Shown piece after piece: positions 48,215-57,727 of a stretch of 64,000 nt of DNA. A model generated the notes under the pieces. It was not told the DNA's origin. It made no database searches and worked only from the letters and a program-made list of their open reading frames with translations. Numbering within the stretch: the stretch's first letter is position 1; each line of letters starts with the position of its first letter. This DNA comes from Nesterenkonia sp. LB17. Lineage in GTDB: Bacteria > Actinomycetota > Actinomycetes > Actinomycetales > Micrococcaceae. The stretch lies in NCBI RefSeq assembly GCF_022565915.1, contig NZ_JAJOYX010000003.1, positions 248,001 to 312,000 on the forward strand, in the 5' to 3' direction. Position numbers and translations under genes: made by a program.

Positions 48215-50083
48215 TCAGCAGGCGGAGTGCCCGCGCGGCAGCTCCCCGACCTCCACCGGCAGCGTTCCAGGCGCCTGTGCTCCGGCGAGCACCGCGGCGA
48301 GCGCCAGGAAGGATTCCTGGGTGCGGCCGTAGAGCGCGATCTGGGTCGCGGCATCGGCTCCGGCCAGCACCTCGGGGCGATCCAGGGCCACCGCGACGTC
48401 TCCGCCAGCGGCACTGGACTCGCCCACCAGGTTCACCACGGTTCCGGTGCCCACGCTGAGGCCGGCAGCCTCGGCGGCCTGCGTCAGCCGGGAGCGGTCC
48501 TGGTCGCTGCCGCCGACGATGGTGATGCCGGACGAGCTTAGATCGGCCTCGCACTCTCCGGCCACCAGGGTCACCGCGGATTCGCTCAGCTGCACCGCGG
48601 TCTCTGCGGCGCTGCCGGACTCCGCTTCCTCGGCAGGACTGCCTGCTGTCCCGTCCGCTTCGGCCTGGTCCGGATCCGTCTCATCGCCTGCTGCCTCTTC
48701 GCTGCGCAGCTCCTCGGGCAGCTGCGCCCCGGGCCCGGCGGCAAGGTCTCCGGCGGCCAGCTCGGCCTGCCAGAGCTGCAGCGCGGCGACGCGTTCGGAC
48801 GCCTCCTCGAGGCGGGACCGGTCAAGCTCACCTGACTCCACGGCCGCGACGAGGCCGATGTGGGCGCCGCGGACATCGGCTGGCATCAGCAGCAGGTCCG
48901 CGCCCGCCTCCAGGGCGGTCACCGCGGCCTGATCGCCGCCGTAGCCCTGGACGATGGCGCCCATGTTCAGCGCATCGGTGACCACCACGCCGTCGTGGCC
49001 GAGTTCGCGCAGCTCTGCGTAGGCGGCGGCCGAGAGTGAGGAGGGAACGCCTGCTTCCAGGGCAGGCACCTCGATGTGGCCCATCATGATCATCGGGACA
49101 CCAGCTTCGGCGGCCTCAGCGAAGGGTGCCCAGTCGCGGGTGCGCAGCTCCTCCAGGCTGGCGCTCTGCACCGGCAGCGTCTGGTGTGAATCTTCGGTGA
49201 CCGAACCGTGTCCTGGGAAGTGTTTGACCGAGCCCGCCAGCCCGCCGTCGGCGAGGCCGCGGATGCTCTCCATGGTCAGTGCGGCGACTGCCGCGGCGTC
49301 AGAGCCGAAGGACCGTGAGCCGATGGTCGGATCCGAGGCCCCCACGGTGACGTCTCCGTTGGGGGCGAAGCTGGTGGTGAACCCCAGCTCGGCCAGCTCC
49401 GTGGCAAGCAGGCGGTGACCGGAGCGGGCGAGCGGGTCGTCGTCCTGCTCGTCGTGCGGCCCGCGTGCCTCCGGGTCGTCCTGCTCGGACGCGCCCAGCT
49501 CTGACGCGGCCGCGCCGTAGGCCATCGGCGTGGGCCATTCGGTCAGCGGTGCGCCGACCCGGGTGACGAGACCACCCTCCTGGTCCACGCTGATCATCGG
49601 GGGCACCTCACGCTCGCCGCCGGCGTCACGCAGGGTGCTCAGCTCCTCGGCCAGCTCCTCGGTGTCGACACCCCCGTCCGAGGCGGGAACGTTGGCGCCC
49701 ATGATGATGGCGCCACCCAGGTGCAGCTCTTCGATCAGGTCCGCCATCGCGGAGGCATCGGTGGTCGCGTATTCCCCGACCAGCACGGACCCGGCCAGCT
49801 CGGCGAGCGAATATTCGGTCACGATCTCGGCGGCGCGCTCCTGGTGCGGCTGCCCGGGTCCTGCGAGCGCGGTCTCCTGGGCCTGCTCGGCGTCGGCGCG
49901 GCGCTGTTCCTCCGCGGCTGCGGCGGCCTCCTCGGCGCTCTGCTCGCTCGGCGAGGCCCCATCCGTCGACTCACCCTCGGGGGCATCGGGATCGCCCGCC
50001 CCGGCGCAGGAGCTGAGGAGCAGACAAGACAGCAGCGCCACAGCCAGAAGCGGGCGACGACGCGAGGAACCGGCAGAAGACAT
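48215..50083 (-). CDS. Glycoside hydrolase family 3 lipoprotein (NagZ-like)
   Basis: 622 residues, predicted extracytoplasmic lipoprotein: signal LLAVALLSCLLLSSCAG with a lipobox, then an acidic linker. The GH3 domain (about 95-420) shows SVKHFPGHGSVTEDSHQTLP and the nucleophile Asp in GVVVTDALNMGAI, characteristic of beta-N-acetylglucosaminidases acting on peptidoglycan or chitin fragments. An additional C-terminal region (about 470-620) resembles the GH3 C-terminal domain. NagZ enzymes are usually about 340 residues, so this is the longer two-domain type. Confidence 0.9.
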   Translation of the reverse strand: MSSAGSSRRRPLLAVALLSCLLLSSCAGAGDPDAPEGESTDGASPSEQSAEEAAAAAEEQRRADAEQAQETALAGPGQPHQERAAEIVTEYSLAELAGSVLVGEYATTDASAMADLIEELHLGGAIIMGANVPASDGGVDTEELAEELSTLRDAGGEREVPPMISVDQEGGLVTRVGAPLTEWPTPMAYGAAASELGASEQDDPEARGPHDEQDDDPLARSGHRLLATELAELGFTTSFAPNGDVTVGASDPTIGSRSFGSDAAAVAALTMESIRGLADGGLAGSVKHFPGHGSVTEDSHQTLPVQSASLEELRTRDWAPFAEAAEAGVPMIMMGHIEVPALEAGVPSSLSAAAYAELRELGHDGVVVTDALNMGAIVQGYGGDQAAVTALEAGADLLLMPADVRGAHIGLVAAVESGELDRSRLEEASERVAALQLWQAELAAGDLAAGPGAQLPEELRSEEAAGDETDPDQAEADGTAGSPAEEAESGSAAETAVQLSESAVTLVAGECEADLSSSGITIVGGSDQDRSRLTQAAEAAGLSVGTGTVVNLVGESSAAGGDVAVALDRPEVLAGADAATQIALYGRTQESFLALAAVLAGAQAPGTLPVEVGELPRGHSAC

Positions 50084-50254
50084 GTCAGTCAGGATATCCG
50101 CGCAGCCTGGACAGCCGCGTCAGACCCCGCGGGTCACCACCCAGGTGGGTCCGACGCCTGAGCGAACGTCGGGCCGGGCATCCGGGATCGGCCGGTCGGG
50201 GCAGTATTCTGTGTGGTGATGCGGCCGCCGGCCCTGACACCCTGAGGAGCCAAG

Positions 50255-51418
50255 TTGGAACTACCCTTCGCTGAATCACGACGTTCCACCCTTGGCCTTG
50301 AATGGGAGCTGGCGCTGGTGGATCGACAGTCCGGAGACCTCCGGTCGGTGGCGGACAAGATTCTCAGCGCCTGTCATGAGGACATGCCGGATCTTCGTCC
50401 GGAGGACGAGCACCCCTACGTGAAGCAGGAGCTGCTGACCAACACGGTGGAGCTGATCACCGATGTCTGCCCGGATGTGAACACCGGTGTGGACCAGCTG
50501 CGCGAGACCGCTCGCAATGTGATGCGCCACTGTGAGCCGCTCGACGTCGAGCTGTACTGCCAGGGCTCCCATCCCTTCGCCGCCCCCACCGAGCAGGAGG
50601 TGACGGACAAGGAGCGCTACGCGGAGCTGATCCGGCGCACCCAGTGGTGGGGCCGACAGATGGTGATCTACGGGGTGCATGTGCACGTGGGGCTCGACGA
50701 CGTGGCCCAGGCGATGCCGGCGGTGAACGCGCTGTGCAACTACAACGCCCACTTCCAGGCCCTGACCGCCTCCTCCCCCTACTGGTCCGGGGAGGACACC
50801 GGCTACGCCTCGCAGCGGGCGCTGGTCTTCCAGCAGCTGCCCACCGCGGGCGCGTCCTTCCAGTTCGAGGAATGGTCCGGCTATGAGAAGGCCGTCAGCG
50901 ACCTGGAGCACACCGGGGTGATCAACGATGTCACCGAGGTGCGCTGGGACGTCCGCGCCGTGCCACGGCTGGGCACCGTGGAGCTGCGGGTCTGCGACGG
51001 ACTGGCCACGCTGGAGGAGATCGCTGGAGTCGCGGCGCTGACCCAGTGCATCGTGCATTCCACGGTCAAGGACCTGGAGAACGGCGGCAAGGTGGTCTCG
51101 ATGCCGCCGTGGTTCGTGCAGGAGAACAAGTGGCGCGCCGCGCGCTACGGCCTGGACGCCGAGATCATCCTCAACGCCGACGGCGACGAGATGCTGGTCA
51201 CCGATCACCTTCAGCAGGAGCTGAACCGGCTCGAACCGGTGGCCAAGGAGCTCGGCTGTGCCGATGAGCTCGCCCTGGTGGAGCAGATGATGCGCGACGG
51301 CGCGGGCTACATCCGTCAGCGCCAGGTGGCCGAGACCCACCAGGGGGATCTGCGGCAGGTGGTGCTCGATGCGGCCGCGCGGACCCGGATGTCCATCAAT
51401 GGGCCGCGGCGGGTCTGA
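50255..51418 (+). CDS. Glutamate--cysteine ligase family 2 (YbdK/GCS2-type)
   Basis: A 387-residue carboxylate-amine ligase. The start RSTLGLEWELALVD and LLTNTVELIT are typical of the GCS2/YbdK group, with the GVHVHVGLDDV His motif and YNAHFQALTASSPYWSGEDTGYASQRA following. The actinobacterial group includes mycothiol-independent gamma-glutamyl ligases of uncertain substrate. The start is TTG at 50255, supported by GAGGAG five bases upstream. It is convergent with tsaD, 32 bp apart. Confidence 0.92.
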   Translation: MELPFAESRRSTLGLEWELALVDRQSGDLRSVADKILSACHEDMPDLRPEDEHPYVKQELLTNTVELITDVCPDVNTGVDQLRETARNVMRHCEPLDVELYCQGSHPFAAPTEQEVTDKERYAELIRRTQWWGRQMVIYGVHVHVGLDDVAQAMPAVNALCNYNAHFQALTASSPYWSGEDTGYASQRALVFQQLPTAGASFQFEEWSGYEKAVSDLEHTGVINDVTEVRWDVRAVPRLGTVELRVCDGLATLEEIAGVAALTQCIVHSTVKDLENGGKVVSMPPWFVQENKWRAARYGLDAEIILNADGDEMLVTDHLQQELNRLEPVAKELGCADELALVEQMMRDGAGYIRQRQVAETHQGDLRQVVLDAAARTRMSINGPRRV

Positions 51419-51450
51419 CCGCGCGGGCCTGAGCGTTCAGACCGGCTGAA

Positions 51451-52590
51451 TCAGACGCTGATCAGCTGCACCGGCTGGGAGGAGTCTGCCGGGATCTGCA
51501 GCGAGGAAGGGGCGACACCGGCGGCGACGAGCTGCGCGCCCAGGGCCGCGACCATGGCGCCGTTGTCCGTGCAGAGGCTCACCGGTGGAATCCGCAGCTC
51601 GATCCCTGCCTCGGCGCAGCGCTGCGCCAGCAGCTCGCGCAGCCGCTTGTTCGCCGCGACTCCCCCACCCAGCATCAGCGTGGTGATGCCGTGCTCAGCC
51701 GCGGCGCGCACGGCCTTGGCCGTGATGACGTCCACCACCGCTTCCTGGAAGCTGGCGGCGATGTCCGCGACCGGGACCGGTCGGCCGGCGGCCTCGAACT
51801 GCTCCACCGCGCGGGCCACCGCGGTCTTCAGCCCAGAGAAGGACCAGTTGTGCCGATGCTTCCCCGGCGCCTCGGCGGAGCCTTCGAACTTCGGCATGGT
51901 CAGACCGCGCGGGAACCGGAAGGCGCGCGGATCACCGGAGGCTGCGGCGGCGTCGATGGCGGGGCCTCCGGGGTATCCCAACCCCAGCAGCCGTGCGGTC
52001 TTGTCGAAGGCCTCACCGGCGGCGTCGTCGATCGTGGATCCCAGCAGCTCGACGTCACTGGTCAGCGAGCCGACCCGCAGGATCTCGGTGTGGCCGCCGG
52101 ATACCAGCAGCGCTCCGGTGTTCTCCGGCAGCGCTCGCATGCCCCTTCCGGCCGCGGTCGCGGCATGGCCCTGCTGCTCACCAGGCTCGTCGGCGGGGTC
52201 GAGCAGGCCGACGCCGACGTGGGCGACGAGGTGGTTGACCCCATAGAGCGGCTTGTCCGCGGCAAGGGCGAGTCCCTTGGCGGCGGAGAGGCCGACCATC
52301 AGCGCTCCGGCGAGCCCGGGACCGGCGGTGACCGCGATGGCGTCGACCTCACGCAGCTCGATCCCGGCGGTGTCCAGCGCCTGGCGCAGCGTCGGGATGA
52401 AGGCTTCGAGGTGGGCGCGTGCGGCGATCTCCGGGATCACGCCGCCGAAGCGGACGTGTTCCTCCATGGAGGACGAGACGGTGTTCGCCAGCAGCTGGGT
52501 CCCGCGAACGATCCCGATGCCGGTCTCGTCGCAGGAGGTCTCGATGCCGAGCACCAGCGGGGCGCCGCGGGCCGAGGAGGTGTTGGTCAT
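51451..52590 (-). CDS. tsaD: tRNA t6A synthesis protein TsaD
   Basis: The catalytic Kae1/Qri7-type subunit that transfers threonylcarbamoyl to A37 of ANN-decoding tRNAs. It has 379 residues. The N-terminal [15 protein letters not shown], the metal-binding His pair in [12 protein letters not shown] and the [14 protein letters not shown] motif identify it. A 20-residue acidic insertion ([21 protein letters not shown]) follows the His motif. Its start overlaps the rimI stop (ATGA). It works with TsaB and TsaE encoded just upstream. Confidence 0.97.
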   Translation of the reverse strand: MTNTSSARGAPLVLGIETSCDETGIGIVRGTQLLANTVSSSMEEHVRFGGVIPEIAARAHLEAFIPTLRQALDTAGIELREVDAIAVTAGPGLAGALMVGLSAAKGLALAADKPLYGVNHLVAHVGVGLLDPADEPGEQQGHAATAAGRGMRALPENTGALLVSGGHTEILRVGSLTSDVELLGSTIDDAAGEAFDKTARLLGLGYPGGPAIDAAAASGDPRAFRFPRGLTMPKFEGSAEAPGKHRHNWSFSGLKTAVARAVEQFEAAGRPVPVADIAASFQEAVVDVITAKAVRAAAEHGITTLMLGGGVAANKRLRELLAQRCAEAGIELRIPPVSLCTDNGAMVAALGAQLVAAGVAPSSLQIPADSSQPVQLISV

Positions 52591-53174
52591 GGGGTCGGAC
52601 TCCTGAGGTCTGCCGCTGAGCTGGGCGCGGTGAGGTCGGTCAACGGCTTCTGCATGATCAGCGCATCTTCGCCGTCGGGGTAGTACTGCGCCCGGGTGTG
52701 GATGTGGGTGAAGCCTTCACGCCGGTAGAGCGCCTGCGCCCCGGGGTTGTCGGCGCGGACCTCGAGCAGGATCTGCTCGGCGGACTGCTCCCGAGCGGCA
52801 AGGATCAGCAGGCGCAGCAACCGGGTGCCGAGTCCGTGGCCCTGTGCCTCGGGGGCCACCGCCAGGGTCTGAACATCGGCCAGCGGCAGCACGCACATCA
52901 TGCCGGCATAGCCGGCGAGCCGACCTGCGGCATCCCGGGCCGCCCAATAGCGCCGGGTGGGCTCGGCGCCTCCGGTGGCGGAGGTGTGCCCCAGCTCGTC
53001 GTAGAAGAAGCTCTCCGGCCAGGCATCATGCGGGAAGAGCCGGTTCTCCAGGGCGAGCACCTCCGGCACGTCCAGAGCGGTCATCGGGATGACGCCGAAT
53101 GGCTCGGGCGCAGGGTCAGCCTGGTTCGGTGAATCGGCAGGGTCCGTGGGGATGGGCGGGTTCGTGCCGGTCAT
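52587..53174 (-). CDS. rimI: Ribosomal-protein-alanine N-acetyltransferase RimI
   Basis: A 195-residue GNAT enzyme. The acetyl-CoA loop is [21 protein letters not shown], and the ending [24 protein letters not shown] matches RimI-type proteins that acetylate the N-terminus of S18 (and in actinobacteria other targets). It is coupled to tsaB and tsaD by ATGA overlaps, the usual order tsaB-rimI-tsaD. Confidence 0.93.
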   Translation of the reverse strand: MTGTNPPIPTDPADSPNQADPAPEPFGVIPMTALDVPEVLALENRLFPHDAWPESFFYDELGHTSATGGAEPTRRYWAARDAAGRLAGYAGMMCVLPLADVQTLAVAPEAQGHGLGTRLLRLLILAAREQSAEQILLEVRADNPGAQALYRREGFTHIHTRAQYYPDGEDALIMQKPLTDLTAPSSAADLRSPTP

Positions 53175-53911
53175 GACGCCTGCTTCGCGCGCATCTGGGC
53201 GGGCACCTTGGCGTCAGACTCACGCAGGTACAGCGGAAGGGGTTCGCGCAGCACCGCGCTGGCGACGCTGTCGGGCTGGGCCGCCGGGTGCGCCCCAGCT
53301 TGGCCCGGGACTCGCCGGTCACGCCCAAGCTCGCGCTGGGCGAGCTGGCCCAGCTCCACCGCATCGGGCAGCCAGTGCGACTCCGGCGCCGCGCGCGGGG
53401 TCAGGGCCTCCGGATACAGGCTCGCGCCCACGCCGACAACCGGCAGATCTGGCAGCTCGGTGGCCGCGCTGACCTGGGGCCCGTCGAGCAGCTCGGCGAA
53501 TCCGTGGGCGTCGGCGCGGTAGCGGGCCCAGTACACCTCGCGACGGCGGGCGTCACTGGCGACGAGGAACTCCCCGGGCACGGCTGAAGGCTCGGCCGGG
53601 GAGTTCACGGCGCGCTGCGCCATCGAGTCCAGGCTGCACACCCCATGAAGCGGGACACCCCATACCTCGGCGAGCGAATGCGCCAGCGCGAGTCCGACCC
53701 GCAGCCCGGTGAAGGGCCCGGGACCCACTCCGACGACGACGCCGCACAGACCGGCTCCGCTCACCTCGGCCTCGCGCATCGTGTGCGCCACCGCCTCGGC
53801 GAGGACCTCAGCATGGGTCGTCGTCTCGGAGGTGCGCCACTGGGCGCGCACGTGGCCGTGGTCGAGCACGGCCACGGAGGCGCCGGCGGAGGAGTCGATC
53901 GCGAGAATCAC
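53171..53911 (-). CDS. tsaB: tRNA t6A synthesis scaffold TsaB
   Basis: A 246-residue ASKHA-fold protein that dimerises with TsaD and is needed for t6A. The N-terminal ILAIDSSAGASVAVL and VGVGPGPFTGLRVGLALA motifs are diagnostic; it lacks the metal-binding His pair of TsaD, as expected. The start is GTG at 53911, overlapping the tsaE stop (GTGA). Confidence 0.95.
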   Translation of the reverse strand: MILAIDSSAGASVAVLDHGHVRAQWRTSETTTHAEVLAEAVAHTMREAEVSGAGLCGVVVGVGPGPFTGLRVGLALAHSLAEVWGVPLHGVCSLDSMAQRAVNSPAEPSAVPGEFLVASDARRREVYWARYRADAHGFAELLDGPQVSAATELPDLPVVGVGASLYPEALTPRAAPESHWLPDAVELGQLAQRELGRDRRVPGQAGAHPAAQPDSVASAVLREPLPLYLRESDAKVPAQMRAKQAS

Positions 53912-54519
53912 CCCTCCATCGTAGTTCGTCCCAGCTGCGGGGGCCGCGCCCAGTCAGGCCCGTAGCCGCGCAGCACGGCGCGCCGTCGGGATCCCAAGAC
54001 ATCGGCCTCGGTCTCGGAGAAGTCGGTGACGATGTCGGTCTGCTGCCCACCCGCTCGCGGCGAGGACTCGGTGCCCTCACCCCGGATCAGCTCAAGGTCC
54101 AGCCAGGAGCCTTCCACCCCGACCAGTGCCGCTTCGACCATCCCGCGGCCCCACTCCACCACGGTCACGGAATCGGCCAGCGTGGAGCTCAGGTCCAGGG
54201 ATTCCAGGCCGTCGGGGTCGGTGCGATAGGCGTCCACGTGGACCAGGTCCGGCCCGTCGCCCTGCGCTCGGTGGATTCGGCTGAGGATGAAGGTCGGCGA
54301 GCTGACCATCCCGCTGACCCCCAGCGCGCCGCCCAGGGCCTGGGTGAAGGTGGTCTTGCCCGCTCCCAGACCTCCGGTGAGCACCAGCAGCACGCCCGGG
54401 TTCAACAGGCTGGCGAGATCCTCGGCGAACCCGGCGGTGGCGTGCAGGTCATCCAGGATGACCTCGACGCTCCACCGCTCCCCCTCCAGCGGTGCAGCGG
54501 GGTCCTGGCCGTGGCTCAT
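53908..54519 (-). CDS. tsaE: tRNA t6A synthesis ATPase TsaE
   Basis: A 203-residue P-loop ATPase that activates the TsaB-TsaD complex. Walker A GGLGAGKTTFTQAL and the HVDAYR motif are typical. The C-terminal 55 residues are an extension beyond the usual family end. It overlaps alr upstream and tsaB downstream, so alr-tsaE-tsaB-rimI-tsaD are one translationally linked chain. Confidence 0.95.
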   Translation of the reverse strand: MSHGQDPAAPLEGERWSVEVILDDLHATAGFAEDLASLLNPGVLLVLTGGLGAGKTTFTQALGGALGVSGMVSSPTFILSRIHRAQGDGPDLVHVDAYRTDPDGLESLDLSSTLADSVTVVEWGRGMVEAALVGVEGSWLDLELIRGEGTESSPRAGGQQTDIVTDFSETEADVLGSRRRAVLRGYGPDWARPPQLGRTTMEG

Positions 54520-55763
54520 GCGGGACCCCGCGGGGGCGTGGCCGGTGTGGCGGGTGACGCGGCGGCGTGGACCGAACTCGTGGCGCCGCCTGCGGCCGGG
54601 GTCAGCTCAGAGTCCACCACGATGCGCGGGACGCGCTCCCCGATCCGGGTGATGATCTCGTAGTTGATGGTTCCGGCGGCGCTGCCCCAGTCGGCCGCCT
54701 CGATCCCGGAGTCTCCTCCGAAGATCACCACCTCGTCGCCGACCTGGACGTCGGTGTCCAGTTCTCCGAGGTCGACCACGAACTGGTCCATCGCGACCCG
54801 GCCCACCGACCGGTAGCGCCTGCCGCTGATCCATACCGGGGCGTGGACGGCCACGCGCGGGATGCCGTCGGCGTAGCCCAGCGGGATCAGGGCCAGGCTG
54901 GTGGGGCGGTCCACCCGGTGGGTGAGTCCGTAGCTGATGCCCTGGCCCGCACGCACGCGCTTCACATTGGCGACGGAGGTGCGCAGCTCCATGGCCGGGC
55001 GCAGTCCCAGGTCCTCGGCGGTCCGGTCGGCGAAGGGGCTGTGCCCGTAGACGCCGACCCCGACCCGCACCATGTCGAAATGGGCGTCCGGCCGGGAGAA
55101 CGCGCCGGGGGTGTTCGCCACATGGCGGAGGTCTGGCACGATCCGGTGCTCCTCGGCCAGGGTCAGCGCCTCCCGATACACCTGAAGCTGCTCGTCGGTC
55201 TCACGGCGGTCAGGCTCGTCGGCCACGGCGAGGTGGGTGAAGATGCCCTCCACGCTGAGCAGGCCACGCTCCTGGAACTGCGCCGCGAGGCGCAGCAGGT
55301 CGGGCCAATCCTCGATGGTGCAGCCGTTGCGGCCCAGCCCGGTGTCGATCTTCAGATGCACGCGGGCCGGCTTCTGCAGGGATTCCGCGGCGCGGGCCAC
55401 GTGGTGGATCTCCCAGCCCGAGATGCCCAGGTCGATGTGTTCGGTGATGGCCGCCGCGAAGTCCGTCCCGCGGGTGTGCAGCCAGGCAAGGATCGGCGCC
55501 TGGATTCCGGCGGCGCGCAGCACCAGCGCCTCGCTGACATGAGCGGTGCCCAGCCAGTCCGCTCCGCCGTCGAGGGCCGCCCGGGCGGCGGTGACCGCCC
55601 CGTGCCCGTAGCCCTCGGCCTTCACCGCCACGAGCACCTTGGCCGGATGCACGTAGGAGGCGATGGTGCGCACATTGTGCCTGATCGCGGCGGGGTCGAT
55701 CACCGCCGCGCGCTCGGCGGCCTCGGGATGGGGGGTGGCGCGGGGGTCGCCGATGATGCTCAT
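54516..55763 (-). CDS. alr: Alanine racemase
   Basis: A PLP enzyme giving D-alanine for peptidoglycan. It has 415 residues. The PLP Lys is in VLVAVKAEGYGHGA, a slight variant of the usual KADAYGHG, and the catalytic Tyr in YGLTHRV. The C-terminal 25 residues are Ala/Thr/Pro-rich, beyond the core. The stop overlaps the tsaE start (ATGA). An adjacent nnr gene upstream is a usual actinobacterial arrangement. Confidence 0.96.
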   Translation of the reverse strand: MSIIGDPRATPHPEAAERAAVIDPAAIRHNVRTIASYVHPAKVLVAVKAEGYGHGAVTAARAALDGGADWLGTAHVSEALVLRAAGIQAPILAWLHTRGTDFAAAITEHIDLGISGWEIHHVARAAESLQKPARVHLKIDTGLGRNGCTIEDWPDLLRLAAQFQERGLLSVEGIFTHLAVADEPDRRETDEQLQVYREALTLAEEHRIVPDLRHVANTPGAFSRPDAHFDMVRVGVGVYGHSPFADRTAEDLGLRPAMELRTSVANVKRVRAGQGISYGLTHRVDRPTSLALIPLGYADGIPRVAVHAPVWISGRRYRSVGRVAMDQFVVDLGELDTDVQVGDEVVIFGGDSGIEAADWGSAAGTINYEIITRIGERVPRIVVDSELTPAAGGATSSVHAAASPATPATPPRGPA

Positions 55764-55806
55764 GTGACCACCCTATCGAGAGCCACGGACACTTCGGGCG
55801 GCGGCG

Positions 55807-57291
55807 CTACTCGCGCAGCGCGCCGATGAGCGCGCTGGCTCCGAAGTGTCCCCGACCGTGGGGATCCAGGCGCTGCGCGGCGGCGGCGTGCAGCCGGGCG
55901 CCCTCGGCTGCGATGCGGGCGAAGTCCAGGTTCTGCGCGCTCGACGCGGTGGCCAGCAGCGCCCCGATGATCCCGGTCAGCACGTCACCGGTGCCTGCGG
56001 TGGCCAGCCCGGGAGTCGCGGAGCGCACGATCAGCGGCGCGGCGCCGTCGGGGCCCGCCACCACCGTGCTGGGCCCTTTGAGCAGGACTGTTGCGCCCAG
56101 CGCCCGGGCCAGCGCGCGGGTCGCCTCGAGGGTGTCCGGATCCTCGGCGAGCAGGCTCTGCAGGGACTCGTCCTCCAGCACCTCGGCCATTCGTCGCGCC
56201 TCGCCGAGGTGCGGGGTCAGGATCAGCTGGGCACCGAGTTCTCCGGCGCTGAGCAGATCACCGCGGAGCAGCTCCAGGCCGGTGGCGTCGAGCACGCAGG
56301 GCATCCGCGATTCCACGGTGGCGCGCAGCATGGTCTCGGCCTCCACCTGGCGGGACCGATCACGTCCGAGACCAGGTCCGATGGCGGCGGCGGTGGCACC
56401 CTCGATGGCCTTCTCTGCGCGCCCGTGACTCATCACGGCTTCGGGCCAGGACTGCAGCACCGAGGATGAGACGCTGGCTTCGGCCTGCAGCCGCACCATC
56501 CCGACGCCTGAAGTGATGGCGGCGCCCACGGTCAGCTCGGCCGCCCCGGGGAACTGTGCGGAGCCGGCCACCACCTGCAGGATCCCGCGGCTGTACTTAT
56601 GGTCCCCCGGTCGTGGTCGCGGGGCGTTGCGCTCAGGTCCGGTCAGCTCCCAGGCCGCAGGAGTGGGCAGCCGGTCATCCATTCCGATGTCCACGGTGTG
56701 GATCTCCCCGCTGAGCAGACCACCCTGACCCAGCAGCAGCCCCACTTTGGCCGCTCCGAAGGTGACGGTGTGCTGGGCCGCCAGGGCGTCACCGGGGCAG
56801 CGGCCCGTGTCGGCGTCGACTCCTGAGGGGATGTCACAGGCGACGACGGTGCTGGTGCGCGCCGCGTCGGTCAGCCCGGACACCTCGGGGAGGACGAAGG
56901 CGCCGCGGGCTCCGGTGCCCAGGATCGCGTCGATCAGCACCGTCGTGTCTGCAGGGACGTCCTCACGCAGCCGACCGCCGGCGCGGAGAAAGCCCTCCAA
57001 CGCCTGCGGGTGGGCGCGGTCAGCGAGGAGCACTGCGTGCGCATCGACGCCTCGGGAGCGCAGCTCGGCCAAGGCGTAGAGTCCATCGCCGCCGTTGTTG
57101 CCGGCGCCGATGAGACCCACGACCCGCGCCCCATAGATTCGACCGGCGCTGCGGAGCAGCTCCAGCACCTGGCTGGCAAGGCCATAGGCGGCGCGGCGCA
57201 TCAGGGCCGGACCTTCGCCGGCCTCGACCAGGGGCCTTTCAGCGGCGCGGATCTGGGTGCCGGAATAGAGCGGAAGCGAGGATGCAGTCAT
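55807..57291 (-). CDS. nnr: Bifunctional NAD(P)H-hydrate epimerase/dehydratase
   Basis: Repairs hydrated NAD(P)H. It has 494 residues: an N-terminal epimerase domain (1-210) with GAGNNGGDGLYALAELR and CDIPSGVDADTG, and a C-terminal ADP-dependent dehydratase domain (230-494) with KGPSTVVAGPDG and the ribokinase-like loop ATPGLATAGTGDVLTGI. It follows acpS with a gap of two bases and precedes alr. Confidence 0.96.
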   Translation of the reverse strand: MTASSLPLYSGTQIRAAERPLVEAGEGPALMRRAAYGLASQVLELLRSAGRIYGARVVGLIGAGNNGGDGLYALAELRSRGVDAHAVLLADRAHPQALEGFLRAGGRLREDVPADTTVLIDAILGTGARGAFVLPEVSGLTDAARTSTVVACDIPSGVDADTGRCPGDALAAQHTVTFGAAKVGLLLGQGGLLSGEIHTVDIGMDDRLPTPAAWELTGPERNAPRPRPGDHKYSRGILQVVAGSAQFPGAAELTVGAAITSGVGMVRLQAEASVSSSVLQSWPEAVMSHGRAEKAIEGATAAAIGPGLGRDRSRQVEAETMLRATVESRMPCVLDATGLELLRGDLLSAGELGAQLILTPHLGEARRMAEVLEDESLQSLLAEDPDTLEATRALARALGATVLLKGPSTVVAGPDGAAPLIVRSATPGLATAGTGDVLTGIIGALLATASSAQNLDFARIAAEGARLHAAAAQRLDPHGRGHFGASALIGALRE

Positions 57292-57293
57292 GG

Positions 57294-57644
57294 TCAGCCC
57301 TCTGCGACCACCATGGCGGTGGCCACGTCACCGTCGTGGGAGAGCGAGAGGTGCCAGCGCTTGACGCCCTTGGACTCGGCCACCTGCGCCACGGTCCCGG
57401 ACACCTCGACATGAGGCGCACCCGCGGAGTCCATGACCACCTGGCAGTCCTGCCAGTTCATCCCCGCCGGGGCGCCCAGCGCCTTGGCCACCGCCTCCTT
57501 CGCCGCGAAGCGCGCGGCGAGGGAGCGCGTGTTCAGCTCACGCTCGGCCGGGACGAAGAGCCGCTGCCGCAGCGCCGGAGTCCGGCGCAGCTGGTGTTCG
57601 AACCTGGTCACCAGGACGACGTCGACGCCGATACCGACGATCAT
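57294..57644 (-). CDS. acpS: Holo-[acyl-carrier-protein] synthase
   Basis: A 116-residue enzyme that transfers 4'-phosphopantetheine from CoA to a serine of acyl carrier protein. The metal-binding [13 protein letters not shown] and [12 protein letters not shown] motifs are present. AAGGAG before the ATG at 57644 decides the start over a TTG at 57680. It fits the neighbouring coaA, which supplies CoA. Confidence 0.95.
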   Translation of the reverse strand: MIVGIGVDVVLVTRFEHQLRRTPALRQRLFVPAERELNTRSLAARFAAKEAVAKALGAPAGMNWQDCQVVMDSAGAPHVEVSGTVAQVAESKGVKRWHLSLSHDGDVATAMVVAEG

Positions 57645-57694
57645 GTGCTGCTCCTTCTGCGCGGGATCACTCTCTTTCAAAGGGACACACCACC

Positions 57695-57727
57695 TAGATG
57701 GTCACTCCACTTAGATGGTCACTCCAC
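57695..57727. repeat. Duplicated glmS stop region
   Basis: TAGATGGTCACTCCAC occurs at 57695-57710 and 57712-57727 (17-bp period). The right copy contains the TGA stop of glmS (57719-57721), so the end of the gene has been copied downstream. Confidence 0.88.
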
